Assembly: GCA_905221605.1 (NCBI GenBank) | Contig: CAJNDS010002379.1 | Coordinates: 1,137,001-1,201,000 of the forward strand | Origin: Symbiodinium natans | Lineage: Eukaryota > Sar > Dinophyceae > Suessiales > Symbiodiniaceae | DNA: 64,000 nt | Direction: 5' to 3' | In this document: one piece after another, positions 1-11,406 of the stretch | Numbering within the stretch: position 1 is the stretch's first letter | Layout of the letters: every line of letters begins with the position of its first letter | The notes under the pieces: generated by a model | The model's database searches: none | What the model saw: only the letters and a program-made list of their open reading frames with translations | What the model was told of the DNA's origin: nothing | Made by a program: the position numbers and the translations under genes

Positions 1-610
1 TATGTCATTTTTGTAGAGAAGATATAACTAGTTAGCATTTATCGATTACCTATCAACATGTTGTCTTGGCAGCCAAATGTTTAAAGGAGAAACCTGGCTT
101 TTCATGGCCTGCATCCACTTTTCTGGTTTTATTTTTGGTGATGATGGAAAAAACATATGTCGTTTTCCTCGTGAGAACAAGGGGTGATTCTGGCATCGGC
201 CACACACACAGCAGCCGAGACAAGATCAGGAATGTCTACATGCAGGAAAGCAATTTCCTTCAAGCAGGATGGCCTATATAGGTCATGTTGCTTCTTGGTC
301 TTTGGTTTTCCTGCCATGGCATGCATGCCCATTGGGTTTGCAGGAGGCTGCTGCAGGCATTCCATGTGTGAAAAGCTTGCCAGGAACAGAGGAAACATGT
401 GCGAACAGAAGCCATGCTGGCTCTTCAGAGAATTTCAGGAGTCGACATCAGTGATGTAGATGTCTAGCAAGGAGACATAGAAGTGCATGTTGAATTCCAT
501 GCGAGTGCATTGCATGGTGGGGAAGACCACTGTCTTTTTTTTGGACACTCATATTTCATGAATTACAGATTGCAGCGGCGAGCATGCGTAGAAGAAGCCT
601 GAATTGGCTT
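1..610. other. No gene recognised
   Basis: Unique, moderately AT-rich sequence. Overlapping open frames exist on both strands (for example 184-459 plus and 129-398 minus) but none shows a family motif or a consistent splice pattern. It ends where telomere-type repeats begin. Confidence 0.5.
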
Positions 611-712
611 AGGGTTCAGGGTTTTTTCTCCCTAAACCCTAAACCCTCAACCCTCAACCCTGAACCCTAAACCCTAAACCTTAAACTCTAAACCCGAAAC
701 CCTTAACCCTAC
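611..712. repeat. Head-to-head telomere-type repeat junction
   Basis: A short TTTAGGG-orientation stretch (about 608-632) is followed directly by degenerate CCCTAAA, CCCTCAA, CCCTGAA and CCTTAAA copies to about 712. The two orientations meet across a short T-rich spacer. Confidence 0.8.
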
Positions 713-757
713 ACCGAGCCCCAGCCCAGAGACACAAAGCCTAGAAACCCCCACAGC

Positions 758-1090
758 TTGAAGACATTATTAGCCGGAGTCGTCGAGTGCTGCCTTGTAT
801 TCAAAGCCAGTTTTGTGGCTATACTGATTCTTGTGAATGGGATTCACGGAGTGTTTGCTTGGTTTGGAAGGCCGGTGTGGTGGCTGTCATTCCAAAGCCT
901 GTTTTGTGGCTGTCGGGCTTTTTTGTTTTTTTCCATCGCGACGGGTTTGCCAGTGCATACTGTCCTGTTGATGCTTGCATGGCTTTTTTATTGTTCGAAG
1001 GCACTTGTGCTTCCAGAAATACTAACATCACAAGCAAATAAGCAGAATGTCACGGTTCATGGTCCTGAAAGCTTAGGTTTAAGTTTTTGA
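758..1090 (+). other. Open frame of 110 codons, unrecognised
   Basis: An open frame lies on the first island that has CCCTAAA on its left and TTTAGGG on its right. It is hydrophobic, and the DNA carries two imperfect copies of a CAAAGCC-GTTTTGTGGCTGT segment about 100 bp apart (about 799 and 894). The alternative frame 787-1041 is equally open. No family is recognised and coding status is doubtful. Confidence 0.15.
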
Positions 1091-1262
1091 ACCTAATTTC
1101 TGGTTTTTGGATTTTAGGTTCAAATTCTTAAACCTAATTTCCAGTTTTTGGATTTTAGGTTCAAATTTTTGAACCTAATTTCCCTTTTTTGGATTTTAGG
1201 TTTAAGAATTTGAACCTAAAATCCAGAAACCAGAAATTAGGTTTAAATTCTTGAACCTAACT
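1068..1262. repeat. Palindromic tandem repeat (about 60 bp)
   Basis: At least three head-to-tail units of a GGTTCAAATT...GAACCTAATTTC type plus a final inverted unit. Each unit contains a self-complementary core (TTAGGTTCAAA/TTTGAACCTAA) and would form hairpins. Confidence 0.8.
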
Positions 1263-1574
1263 TGCCGTGGCCTCTAACGACGGCTCCAAAGGAGCCTAGA
1301 GATTGGAGCCTTGCCATGGCCAGCTCGTCGACGTCTCAGCTTAGTGTTTTCTACATTCAAGACTCACATGGGCAAAAAAACAAAAAAGCCATCCCTGCCC
1401 AGGTCGTCAAACCAAACATACGAGGAGAAAGAAAAGAAAGACGACAGAAGGAGGAACATAAGGGGAGGGTCCGGTTGTCTCGGGTTCCGGCATGGGGCTG
1501 TTGTGTGCAGGGTTCTCTCGGTTTCGGCTTTATGTGGAGGGTTGAGGATGTTGCTAGCCTAGGTGTTCAGTGCT

Positions 1575-2720
1575 CAAGCTTGTGGTTTAGGGTTTAGGGT
1601 TTAGGGTTGAGGGTCGAGGGTCGAGGGTTCAGGGTTTAGGGCTTAGGGTTCAAACGTGCAGTACTTGTAGTACGTCGTACACCCAGCATGCCAACAAGCC
1701 GCCCTGGCGGTACATACAGCAAGGCCAACAAAGCCTTGACTTGCAGAAACTTCTCGTCACCAACAGCACAGTTTATACCTCTAGCTTCGTGATCTTGCCC
1801 GGTGGAGCTCTCAATGGGAGCGTGGGCGACTGCAGGCCCCGTTCGGGGCCGACGGCTCGCAGTACTGCCTCATCCAGCTCTATAAATTCGGCACTTACCA
1901 GAAGTTCAAATTTTCGCAGGTTGTGGACTTCTCAAGAGCAGCAGGCTGCAGTGCCTGTGAGACAGATTCTCAGCGCAGTCACATACACATCCTTGCAGGA
2001 TGGCATTCTCACCTTGATTCCCTCCCATTTGCAGTGAAGGTGCCAAAAGATATTCCTTTCGTTCAGATCGCTTCATTGTTTCTTGAACATCTTGCTGCTT
2101 GTAGTGCATTCTCATGAGACAAGCCAGACTTTGGCTTTGTGAACTGACTTGTATACAGGACGCCCCCATCAGCATTCTTCTTCAAGCCAGAAAATTGGCT
2201 TTTCAAAACAAAAATTTGTATTCCAACTGTGTATGAAATCTCCTTATACAAAGGCATGGCCATGCTTGCTGAAACTGTGTTTTCCCATGTTTGATATCTC
2301 ATGTTAACTAGTTATATCTATAGTTATAAGTAGATAGCTAACTCTTTTAAATTGCATAACTAGTTACTAACACCCAGGCCCATTAAAGTAACCGCACTCA
2401 CTGAGTCCCCTGATCCTTCAAGTACAATGGTCGGGGGGCTGAGAGTGGCCAGCGGCGGGTTGAGGATGTAATTCGAGATTTAGGGTCTTAGGGTCTAGGC
2501 TTCAAGGCTCAAGGTTTAGGGTGAGGGCTGAGGGCTTAGGGTTTAGGGTTTCCCAAGGCCAGCAGACTTAACACTCCCACGAACCTGCAGCCGCATCATG
2601 GGCAACGGGAGCGATCAGGGCATCCCCCAAAGATGGTTTGGGGTTTATAGGCTTTAGGGTTTAGGGCCTAAAGTTTGGGGGTTAGGGTTTAGGGTTTAGG
2701 GTTTAGGGTTCAGGCTTCAG
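1575..2720. repeat. Degenerate TTTAGGG tracts around a 0.8-kb unique island
   Basis: TTTAGGG/TTGAGGG copies lie at 1578-1652 and 2478-2551, with more at 2641-2720. The unique stretch between, about 1653-2470, contains open frames in several frames (1741-2037 plus, 1906-2175 minus) but nothing I recognise. Confidence 0.6.
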
Positions 2721-2842
2721 GGTAACCTGCATGCCCCAAGCTGTGTACGTGTGAGAACCCTTTAGGGCAAATGGGATGATGCAAAAACCCAAACCCCCCC
2801 ACCCAAACCAAAACAACACCCAGCCCTGAACCCTCGACCTAG

Positions 2843-2959
2843 GTAGGGTTTAGGGTTTAGGGTTTAGGGTTTAGGGTTTAGGGTTTAGGGTTTAGGGTTT
2901 AGGGTTTAGGGTTTAGGGTTTAAGGTTTAGGGTTTAGGGTTTAGGGTTTAGGGTTATCA
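2843..2959 (+). repeat. TTTAGGG telomere-type tract
   Basis: About 16 nearly perfect head-to-tail heptamers in the G-rich orientation on the plus strand. Confidence 0.95.
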
Positions 2960-3109
2960 CCCCATCCCGAATCTCTGCGCCCCCCAAGCCCTAAGCCGCA
3001 TACACCACGAACCCGAAAAGACAAATACAACCTTTAAAGGTTGACATGTGCGAAGTCTTGAGCCCTGGGCCCTGGGGGGGGGGGGTTCGGTCGGAGGCAG
3101 TTTCAGGGT

Positions 3110-3222
3110 TAGGTTTAGGGTTTAGGGTTTAGGGTTTAGGGTTTAGGGTTTAGGGTTTAGGGTTTAGGGTTTAGGGTTTAGGGTTTAGGGTTTAGGGTTT
3201 AGGGTTTAGGGTTTAGGGTTTC
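3110..3222 (+). repeat. TTTAGGG tract ending in a head-to-head junction
   Basis: About 15 perfect heptamers. At 3218-3232 the run turns directly into CCCTAAAT copies on the other strand. A second such turn lies at about 3888-3905. Confidence 0.95.
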
Positions 3223-3352
3223 ACCCTAAATCCTAAATCCTAAACGTTTACCCTGAACTGCGGCTCTGGGACTGAAGATCCTAGGTAGTTGTAAGCATGC
3301 CCGAGAGGAAAGGCTGGGGTTCCTCAAAACCCCAAACTGTCATAGGGGGTTG

Positions 3353-3548
3353 GGGTTTAGGGCTTAGGGCTTAGGGCTTAGGGCGTAGGGCTTAGGGCTT
3401 AGGGCTTAGGGCTTAGGGCTTAGGGCTGAGGGCTTAGGGCTTAGGGCTTAGGGCTTAGGGTTTAGGGCTTAGGGTTTAGGGTTTAGGGCTTAGGGCTTAG
3501 GGCTTAGGGTTTAGGGTCCAGGGTTTAGGGTTTGGGGTTTGGGGTTTG
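3353..3548 (+). repeat. Variant tract, TTAGGGC and TTTGGGG
   Basis: A run dominated by CTTAGGG and then TTTGGGG variants, ending at an island that holds a candidate minus-strand exon. Homogeneous variants suggest local amplification rather than telomerase addition of the standard unit. Confidence 0.85.
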
Positions 3549-3637
3549 GGGTTTGGGGTGGCATGGGTAGCTAGACGAAAGGTGAAACCCCAAGCGAAGT
3601 GTCCCAAGCGCCGGAGTCCTGCGGTGTCGTCAGAGAC

Positions 3638-6600
3638 CAGCTGGTCACTGCCTGACGAGGCGGCCTGGCTTTGGCGTAGGGGCTGTTGGGCCTTTTCGGC
3701 GTTCAGAGGTTTAGGGTTTAGGGTTTAGGGTTTAGGGATTAAGGTTTAGGGATTAAGGTTTAGGGGTTTAGGGTTTAGGGTTTGGGGATAAAAGGTTTAG
3801 GGTTTAGGGTTTGGGGTTTAGGGTTTAGGGTTTAGGGTTTAGGGTTTAGGGTTTAGGGTTTAGGGTTTTGAGGGAGGGGGTCTAGGGTTTTGCGAACCCT
3901 AAACCCTAAACCCTCAACCCTAAACTCCATGTGGTACAGGGCTTAGGAGGCTTTTTTTAAGAGGGGTCTGTAGGCCTGAAGGGGTTTCGGGCTTAGGGGA
4001 TTTCAAAGCTTCTTGGGAGGGCTTGGGAGGTTCGGGGCTCGGGTTTAGTGTAGCAGTCCCTTAAGTGCACCAAGAACGCTGAAAGCCAACTTGTCAACTC
4101 CAGCACCCTTGATTCCTACACCCTTCACACTGCGCCCTAGATCTCTCAAAACCCTAAACCCTAGAACCCTAGAACCCTACACCCTAAACCCTAAACTTAA
4201 AGCCCCAAATCTTATGCCCGAAGCCCTAAACCCAAATCCGAAGCCCGGCACCCCTAAACCCTAAACCCTAAACCCTCAATTCCCCAAAAAAATCCTGAAA
4301 CCCTGCTCACGTAAATCCATCACCCAACAAAACCCGTGAACCCTGAGCCTGGAATGTGGAACACTCATCCAAGAAGCAAATCCCCTGAACATTTCCTTAA
4401 TGACCCAGTAGCAATATTAATAGGGTTTAGGGTTCAGGGGTTAGGGTTTACTAGAGCCGTTTACAGAGGGGGGAGCGGGGTTCTCTAATTCATCCTCAAT
4501 GAAGGTACATACCCTAAACCTTCAACCCTACTTCTAACCCACAGACCCTACTTCTCGCAACCCATCAACTTCCACATATCGTTTAGGCCCATGAAGGCCC
4601 CCAGCTTTGAGCAGAACCACGGGTTTAGAGGTCGGGGTTTACGGGGGTCAGGGCTTCGGGGGGTAGGGTTTTGAGGGCGCCCAAGGCAACGGGCCGCGGG
4701 ATTTGTTTTGGGGTTTAGGGTTTAGGGTTTAGGGTTTAGGGTTTTGGGTTTTGGGTTTTGGGTTTTGGGTTTTTGGGTTTAGGGGTCTGGGGTTTCGGGG
4801 GTTTAGGGCTGAGGAACTTTGTTTAAGCTGCAGGGTTGAGGACTTCCAAACCTTCGAGCGCCCCAAGATCCGAAGAACCTTAAACCCCAAGCACTAAAGC
4901 CCGTAAAAGCAAACCCCTAAACCCGAAACTTCCTAAACCCTAAACCCTAAACCCTAAACCCTAAACCCTAAACCCTAAACCCTAAACCCTAAACCCTAAA
5001 CCTGACCCCTTAAAAGCCCAAAGACCCCCCCGGCCCGGAGACCGCGGCCTTCGCTTTGTTCTTGCTGGACTTCTTCTGTGGTGCAGCTTCCGGCTTAAGG
5101 GTTTAGGGTTTAGGGTTTAGGGTTTAGGGGTCTAGGGTTTAGGGGTTTAGGGGTTTAGGGCTTTAAGGGTTTAGGGGTTTAGAGCTTAGGGTTTAGGGGT
5201 TTAGGGTTTAGGGTTTTAGGGCTTAGGGGTTTAGGGGTTTAGGGTTTAGGGTTTAGGGTTTAGGGTTTAGGGTTTAGGGTTTAGGGTTTAGGGTTTAGGG
5301 TTTAGGGTTTAGGGTTTAGGGTTTAGGGTCATGCAACACTCAAACTTGGTCAAAGACGTGGAGTGCGTGTTTGACCGCGTGGCCCTGCGAAAGGAACGAA
5401 AGACCCGAGACTTGGCACGAGGGCTTAGGGTTTAGGGTCTAGGGTCTAGGGTCTAGGGTTTAGGGTTTAGGGTTTAGGGTTTAGGGTTTAGGGTTTAGGG
5501 TTTAGGGTTTAGGGTTTAGGGATACTAGAATCCCCTAAACTGTACGAGTACACGGGGCATGGGCACCCTCCAACCCTTAATCCTCAAGCTCAAAACCGAC
5601 ACCCTCACATGCAGCCTGGGCCCCGAAGCCTTACATGCTCATGAACCAGTTTAGGGTTTAGGGTTTAGGGTTTTGGGTTTAGGGTTTAGGGTTTAGGGTT
5701 TAAGGTTTGGGGTTCAGGGTTTAGGGTTCAGGGTTCAGGGTTTAGGGTTCTAAAGTCTCCTCACCCATCTTGCTGACAGCCTGACAAAAGCCACCTACCT
5801 ACAATGCCCATGAACCTTCACGCATCCCGAACGAAAACTGCGCTGAAATCCACCCATGAACCTTCAAACCTTAAGCCCTGAACCCGAAACCCGAAACCCG
5901 AAAACCCGAAAACCGAAAACCGAAACCCGAAACCCAAAACCCATCCTGCGCAGCAGCAGCCTCTTGTTTGTGCTGCAGGGTTAAGATTCAGGGCTCAGGG
6001 TTACAGGGCTTCAGACGGTTCAGGGCTTCGGGCTCGTACGCGTTTATTTAAGCCCTAAACCCTAACCCGAAACCCTAAACCCTAAACCCTAGGAGGTCTG
6101 GGGTCAGGGCAGCCATGACTGGAGAGCAGATGGCATTTTTTCGGACCCGTAGAGTTCACGGCTTCTGTTACAAACAACGAAGCGTGTTGGAGGACCTTGG
6201 GAGGGGTTTAGGATTTAGGGTTTAGGGTTTGGGGAGAATTTTTCGGGGTTTCGGGCCGGGGGGGTAAGGTTTACGGCAGTTTACGGTTTTCGGTCATGCC
6301 ACAACCAATACGGTGCGTATGAGCTTGCCTACACCCTAAGCCCCACCTCCAAACCCAAAAAACTGGCCCTAAACTGCAACCGCAGCCAACTTTGAACCAG
6401 CCTTGGTCTTTCCAGCAGCTTGCGAGGCCTCGGGCAGGGTCCCGAGATGTTGTGAGCTTGTGGGGCTTTAGGCTTTAGGCTTTGGGTTTGTCAGCGAACC
6501 CCCACAAAAAAATGCGAATCATAAAACCCTCCCTGAGCCACATCAATGTTCTACCCTAGCTGGACCCTCTAGAGCACCCCTCTCAAGAACCTGCAGCCAA

Positions 6601-6915
6601 TCCCTAAACCCTAAACCCTAAACCCTAAACCCTAAACCCTAAACCCTAAACCCTAAACCCTAAACCCTAAACCCTAAACCCTAAACCCTAAACCCTAAAC
6701 CCTAAACCCTAAACCCTAAACCCTAAACCCTGAACCCTAAACCCTGAACTCTAAACCCTAAACCCTAAACCCTAAACACTACACCCGAAACCCTAACCCT
6801 AAACCCTGAACCCTAAACCTGAAACCCTAAACCCTAAACCCTTTGAGAATGTGTGCGTTTTGCCAAAAAAAAGGCGCGGCCGGGCCTTCAGCGCCTCTGA
6901 CTTCGTGCGCGCCAT
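3638..6915 (-). CDS. Putative minus-strand multi-exon gene, Lys/Ala-rich N-terminus, unrecognised
   Basis: Exon islands on the minus strand read in phase 0 across telomeric tracts. Exon 1 is 6915-6886 (ATG; residues MARTKSEALK; GC donor). It is followed by 6428-6375 (ASQAAGKTKAGSKLAAVA; AG|G acceptor, GT donor), 6195-6106 (contains VLQHASLFVTEAVNS), 5384-5346 (GHAVKHALHVFDQ; pyrimidine-rich TTTCGCAG acceptor, GT donor) and 3691-3638 (AQQPLRQSQAASSGSDQL; GT donor). Every acceptor is AG|G and every listed exon is a multiple of three. The first two exons give a basic, Ala/Lys-rich start as in nuclear DNA-binding or ribosomal proteins, but I do not recognise the family. The 6.1-kb island is also open on the plus strand (from ATG 6115), so its orientation is uncertain. 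Exons are certainly missing and the 3' end is unknown. Confidence 0.4.
5010..5096 (-). other. Candidate minus-strand coding island (Lys/Ala-rich)
   Basis: On the minus strand the island is open and reads KPEAAPQKKSSKNKAKAAV. Its composition resembles the first exons of the putative minus-strand gene, so it could be a further exon. It has CCCTAAA on its left and TTTAGGG on its right. The splice sites are unclear. Confidence 0.3.
5222..5330 (+). repeat. TTTAGGG telomere-type tract
   Basis: About 14 perfect G-rich heptamers preceded by irregular TTTAGGGG copies from 5098. A second perfect run lies at 5455-5521, after the exon-bearing island. Confidence 0.95.
6601..6844 (-). repeat. CCCTAAA telomere-type tract
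   Basis: About 30 heptamers in the C-rich orientation, perfect for the first 130 bp and then with CCCTGAA, CTCTAAA and CACTACA variants. It separates the first two exons of the putative minus-strand gene. Confidence 0.95.
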
Positions 6916-7009
6916 GAGGCTGGGAGGCAGCCGCTGAGCCCTCAACGTCTTACACGCACCCAGGAGGCCCCAATACGCCCTCTTTAAGGAATAGACCTTA
7001 AACAAATAA

Positions 7010-8432
7010 GCTTCAGGAATATGTACAGTAAAAAATATGGAAGGGCCGTTGATATGGTTGTAGCTTTACAAATACCTAAGGACCATGTTAATATGACTGA
7101 AGGCATGCTCCTGAAAAAGGAATGGGGCTCTTTGGGCAGTCCCAGTATACGATCCTTGTTGGCGACCTAGAACTTTAGCTTGGTACTCTCGCAACTCCCA
7201 AATGAAAAAAAACACCGGGCTCCCTGGTGGCACGAAGCTTAGGCCAAGAGCGGACGCCACATGAAAGAGTTTAGGGAACGGCTTTGGTTGTGCTTAAAAC
7301 GGCGAAACGGCAACCAGAGAAGTCAAACACAACTTGTTCGGGTTCGCTCCAATTCATCCGGAGCTGACCGAAAAGCGAAAAACACATGAAGAGCGCAAAT
7401 CGTCTCTTGCGCCGTCCAATCACATCGACACTCATGAAACGGATCGTTCACATCGACACGCAAACCCTTCGCTGACTCCGTCTGCAGGCTTCTCGTAGGG
7501 TTATGTGCAAAAGGTTATAAATCGTCGAAAACCCTGCTGACTCCTCAAAACACCCTAAAAACCCTAAAGGTATGCGGGCACAGCAAAGCGCATGCAACGA
7601 CTCCACCAGAAAATTCCCAAGCGACTCGATTCTCTGTCTTATGCTAGATTGGGCTGTACTTTCTTTGCCATACTGTACTGCACTGCACAGTGCTACAGGG
7701 CATGGTTTTTGATTTGTATTCTTGGGTTGCGTTGTGTCAGTGGGGTTCGGTATGTTTGTGTTTGTCTTGCAAAAAGTTAGTAAGGCTCATTTTGTTTTCA
7801 GCTCGTTTCGCTGCCAATGCCTTCCAAACAGAGAAAATGAAAAATCTCTTTTTCAGGGGGGCTCGGAAAGTAACAATTTGCAGCAAGATTTGATGAGATC
7901 AACACGGTCAATGTATTTGCAAAAAAATAGTATTCGTTTTTTTTTCGGAAGGTTCGTTGTGCTCATCAAACAAGGTCTTGTTTCGCTTCTTTTTCAAGCG
8001 AACTGCAAGAAAAATGTCGCAAAGTTTGACGAACCAGTGCATTTGATTTTTGTGGTTGTCAAGATTAATTGTCTTGATTTTCTTTGGCGGTGATTTCTGT
8101 GTCTTGCAGTTTCTGTCTACAACTACGACTACGATTACGACTACGATTACGAGTACAACTACGACTGCGACTACTACAACGACGACGAGAACTACTACTA
8201 CGTGCAAAGCTGCCGTTTGCCCGCGCCCTTTTTCTGGAGGCACACAAAACATGTGCAGGCGCATTGTTTCCGGAGTTGGGACGTTCACAAACATTGCTTT
8301 CTTTTTCTGTTTTCTTTTTCCTTCTTTTGTTCATAAACGACCACCCTCTGCGGTTGTCGCTGGGTTGGAATTTTGGAAGGGGGCGGGTTGCCCGCGCTCT
8401 TTGTCTGGAGGTGCGCAGGCGCGAAGTTTGTG
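7010..8432. other. Unique AT-richer stretch, no gene recognised
   Basis: There are no telomere repeats and no recognisable family. The frames 7722-8093 and 7066-7260 (minus) are open but look non-coding in composition. A diverged direct repeat (TGCCCGCGC-CTTT-TCTGGAGG) occurs at about 8218 and 8391. Confidence 0.5.
8106..8206. repeat. ACTACG-type microsatellite
   Basis: Imperfect hexamer and trinucleotide run (ACTACGACTACGATT...). It explains the polythreonine and polyvaline open frames over this stretch. Confidence 0.9.
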
Positions 8433-8690
8433 GCCCTAAACCCTCAACCCCAAACCCCAAACCCCAAACCCCAAACCCTAAACCCTGAACCCTAAGCCCT
8501 AAACCCTAAACCCTAAACCCTAACCCCTAAACCTAAACCCTAAAAACCCTAACCCCTAACCCCTAACCCCTAAACCCTAAACCCTAACCCCTAAACCCTA
8601 AACCCTAACCCTAAAGCCCTAACCCTAAACCCGTAACCCTAAACCCTAAACCCTAAACCCTAAACCCTATGCTGGTGGGCAAACCGCACT
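8433..8690 (-). repeat. CCCTAAA tract with CCCTAAC and CCCCTAA variants
   Basis: Heterogeneous C-rich telomere-type array, with many one-base length variants (CCCTAACCC, CCCCTAAA). It abuts a trinucleotide microsatellite at 8690. Confidence 0.95.
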
Positions 8691-9233
8691 ACCACTACCA
8701 CTACCACTACCACTACCACTACTCCTACTACTACTACTACTGCTGCTACTACTACTACTACTACGACGACGACGACAACTACGACGTCCAAGTCTGCTTT
8801 CAAGTTTGTCATGCGTTGCCGACTTGCAAAAGAAAGTCGATGCCAATTTTTTTTAAATTCAAAAATGTTTGAAGCAAAGATCCGTCCCGGCCTGCGCACC
8901 ATGGCCAAGAATTTTGCATCAATCGCAGCAGTGGCAGGTGGTCGGTCGAAAATAGAAGCAATCGGTTGCAGTAGAAATCGTAATTGTAACAGTCGTAGAA
9001 GTCGCAGTTGTGAAGTAGAAGTAGAAGTAGAAGTAGAAATAAAAGTAGAAATAAAAGTAGAAATAAAAGTAGAAATAAAAGTAGAAATAAAAGTAGAAAT
9101 AGAAGTAGAAGTAAAAGTAGAAGTAGAAGTAGAAGTAATAATAGTCGTAGTTGTAGTAGTAGTAAGTAGTAGAAGTAAGCAGTAGTAGCAGTAGTAGTAG
9201 TAGTAGCAGTAGTAGTAGTAGTAATAGTAGTAA

Positions 9234-9285
<52 letters not shown>

Positions 9286-9365
9286 TGTCGTTGTTGTTGT
9301 TGTTGTTGTAGTTGTAATAGTTGTAGTAATAATAGTAGTAGTAGTAATAATAATAGTAGTGGTAA

Positions 9366-9439
<74 letters not shown>

Positions 9440-9440
9440 A

Positions 9441-9478
<38 letters not shown>

Positions 9479-9512
9479 ATAGTAGTAGTGGCAGTAGTAG
9501 TGGAAGTAATTA
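8689..9512. repeat. Large compound trinucleotide/hexanucleotide microsatellite
   Basis: (CACTAC)n and (TAC)n to about 8770, a unique 220-bp insert, (AGTAGA/AATAAA)n at about 9017-9140, then (AGT)n with AAT, TGT and AGC interruptions to 9512. Frames of more than 280 codons arise only because the repeat lacks stops. Confidence 0.95.
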
Positions 9513-10101
9513 AAATTCTGCATGTGAGGGCAGGGTCCGCCTGCCCTGAGGTCTGCGGAGACTCCTTCAATGGTATGAGAAAACTAGAAGTGTTTTGGGA
9601 TTTCGTGGTTGTTCGCAAGTCGAAACAGAAAGGCTCGGGAGGCCTCGCCAAGGCCTCGCAAGCTTGCCAGCTAGAGATGTGCCTGAAACAAACTGCTGAG
9701 ATTCGCTGGAACATCACGATGCGAAGAAAGATCTTGGAGCTTAGGTGCTATCGCGACCGGGCATATTGGGATTGTAGGTTTTTAATTTGCAGATACGCAG
9801 GGAAAGGTGTCCAAAATTCAAGCAGCTGATTGCCTTGTAAGAGGTTCCACGGTGTTGTGCAACTTAAATTGGGGTCAACGGGTGGCCATTTTTTGCACAG
9901 GGTTCCTCTACAAGCCTTGACAATGCATCACCCCTGATGTCAAGCCACTTACACGAGGATGAAATATTCTGGTTCCATGTGGATGGCAAAAGTGCTGAGT
10001 CAGAGCACCGCTGTCTTGGCATCTGAAAGCCTCGAGGGGGGCGCTGCCCGCGGTTTTGCGCTGCGTTGCTTGTGGTGGATTGGTTGAGCTGCTGACGCAG
10101 T
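9513..10101. other. No gene recognised
   Basis: Unique sequence between the microsatellite and the inverted-ended element. The frame 9359-9829 runs out of the repeat and has no family motif beyond it. Confidence 0.5.
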
Positions 10102-10683
10102 ACTGTGGAGGTCACTTCGGCTTCCCTACCTTTTGGAGTTGATTTCTTGCCCTCTTTTTGTGTCTTCAAATCCACACACCTTTTACCACCCGCACACTTC
10201 CACACTTGAACAACCAGCAGAACCCAGCCAACATACACGCAAATGCATACCACCCACTGAAGCCACTTTGCACCCACATAATGACACACACCACTCCATG
10301 ACACACACGACTCTGCCAAAACGCCGAAACCACAACACCACACCCATTCACAATGGAAAAAAACGAGGTAAACACACACAGACACCACTGCAAGGTCACT
10401 GTTTTTTTATTTGGTGTACTTCTAAGACTCCATGCCTCACCACCCTTTGCCCACACACTGACACTTTTTTCTGCACACTCCAACCCACTTTGCAACCACA
10501 AATGCTTACACACACACATTCACAACACTTCTGCACACTTAGAAAAAACAGCCGAAACTTATGCTCACCCAAACACTTGCTAAATGATCTGTTTGTGTTC
10601 TTTTTTGTTCAGGACGGTTTCTTGAAACCCTCTGTTTCCAAATCAACTCCAAAAGGTAGAGAAGCCGAAGTGACCTCCACAGT
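10102..10683. mobile_element. 0.58-kb element with 44-bp terminal inverted repeats
   Basis: The left end, 10102-10145, is the reverse complement of 10640-10683 with about one mismatch. The inner 0.5 kb is CA-rich on the plus strand and encodes no recognisable protein. The size, inverted ends and lack of a transposase fit a non-autonomous TIR element. I see no clear target duplication, so a snap-back duplication is an alternative. A diverged copy of one end lies at about 11150-11205. Confidence 0.6.
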
Positions 10684-10849
10684 GCGAGAAAGATCGCACG
10701 CGAACAATGCAAGACTGCTTGTCTTGAATGCCAGCTAAAGACAAGTTTAGCAAGCCAAGAACACGCGTATCGATGACGTTTTTTGTTTTCTTGAGTTGCA
10801 AACAGTATCAAATAGAAAAAATCTTGTTTGTCTGTGAGTTGATTTAAAT

Positions 10850-11100
10850 TATTATTGACCCCAAATGGGTTCCAAAAGCAGCTTGATTCTGGGCACCGAA
10901 AACGGGTCCTAGATTTTGGATTTCCTGTGAGAACATACAAGGCCACCCAGGTTGGAGCCTGAACCCAAGTTTGGAAGCCATTGTTGGGCCCAGTTGCGGG
11001 TTTTTTTCACACACGGGAAGCCAGATCTGGCGAGTAAAACAAATAAGCCTCTCAGTCGGTTCCAGTCTAAGTCTTGTGTCAGTCTTTCCCCAAAATGAGA
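10850..11100 (+). repeat. Diverged repeat flanking the array (left copy)
   Basis: Aligns in the same orientation with about 21790-22022. Shared blocks include GAGC(A/C)GCTTGATTC-type, GCCAGATCTG and AAAACAAATAAG motifs. The two copies bracket the 12.5-21.3 kb array. Confidence 0.7.
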
Positions 11101-11313
11101 ACAGCAGGCAGCAAGGCGGCAAAGTGTGAACTTGTTTGGAACCGGAACTTTCTCTAACTGTGAAGGTCACTGGAGCTTCCCTACCTTTTCGATCAATTTT
11201 GCTGCCCCTCATCTTGGGTTTCAGATTCTCCAGGTTTTGGTGCAAGGCCTGAAGGCAGAAGAGGAGAAAAGAAGGGTGCGGACTCAACATCGGTAGAAAC
11301 TGCAGCTTGGAAA

Positions 11314-11406
11314 AGGCTTGCAACTTAACCAAGAAATCATCCCGACAAAAAACAGAGAAAACATTGAACAAAAGCAAAAGAACAATTCTGTTCACACGGG
11401 CAAAGG
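11314..11406 (+). repeat. Direct repeat, copy 1 of 2
   Basis: Matches 12398-12486 with a few substitutions and a short indel. The second copy is fused to the end of the 11.9-kb core and leads straight into the tandem array. Confidence 0.9.

Noticed and set aside
6850-6915. Histone H3, because the minus-strand exon begins MARTK
   Set aside because: After MARTK the sequence (SEALK, then ASQAAGKTKAG) does not follow the H3 tail, and no histone fold was found.
8660-9717. Frames of about 290-300 codons of Tyr/Thr/Val on minus and plus strands
   Set aside because: They are translations of the (AGT)n microsatellite, which has no stops in most frames.
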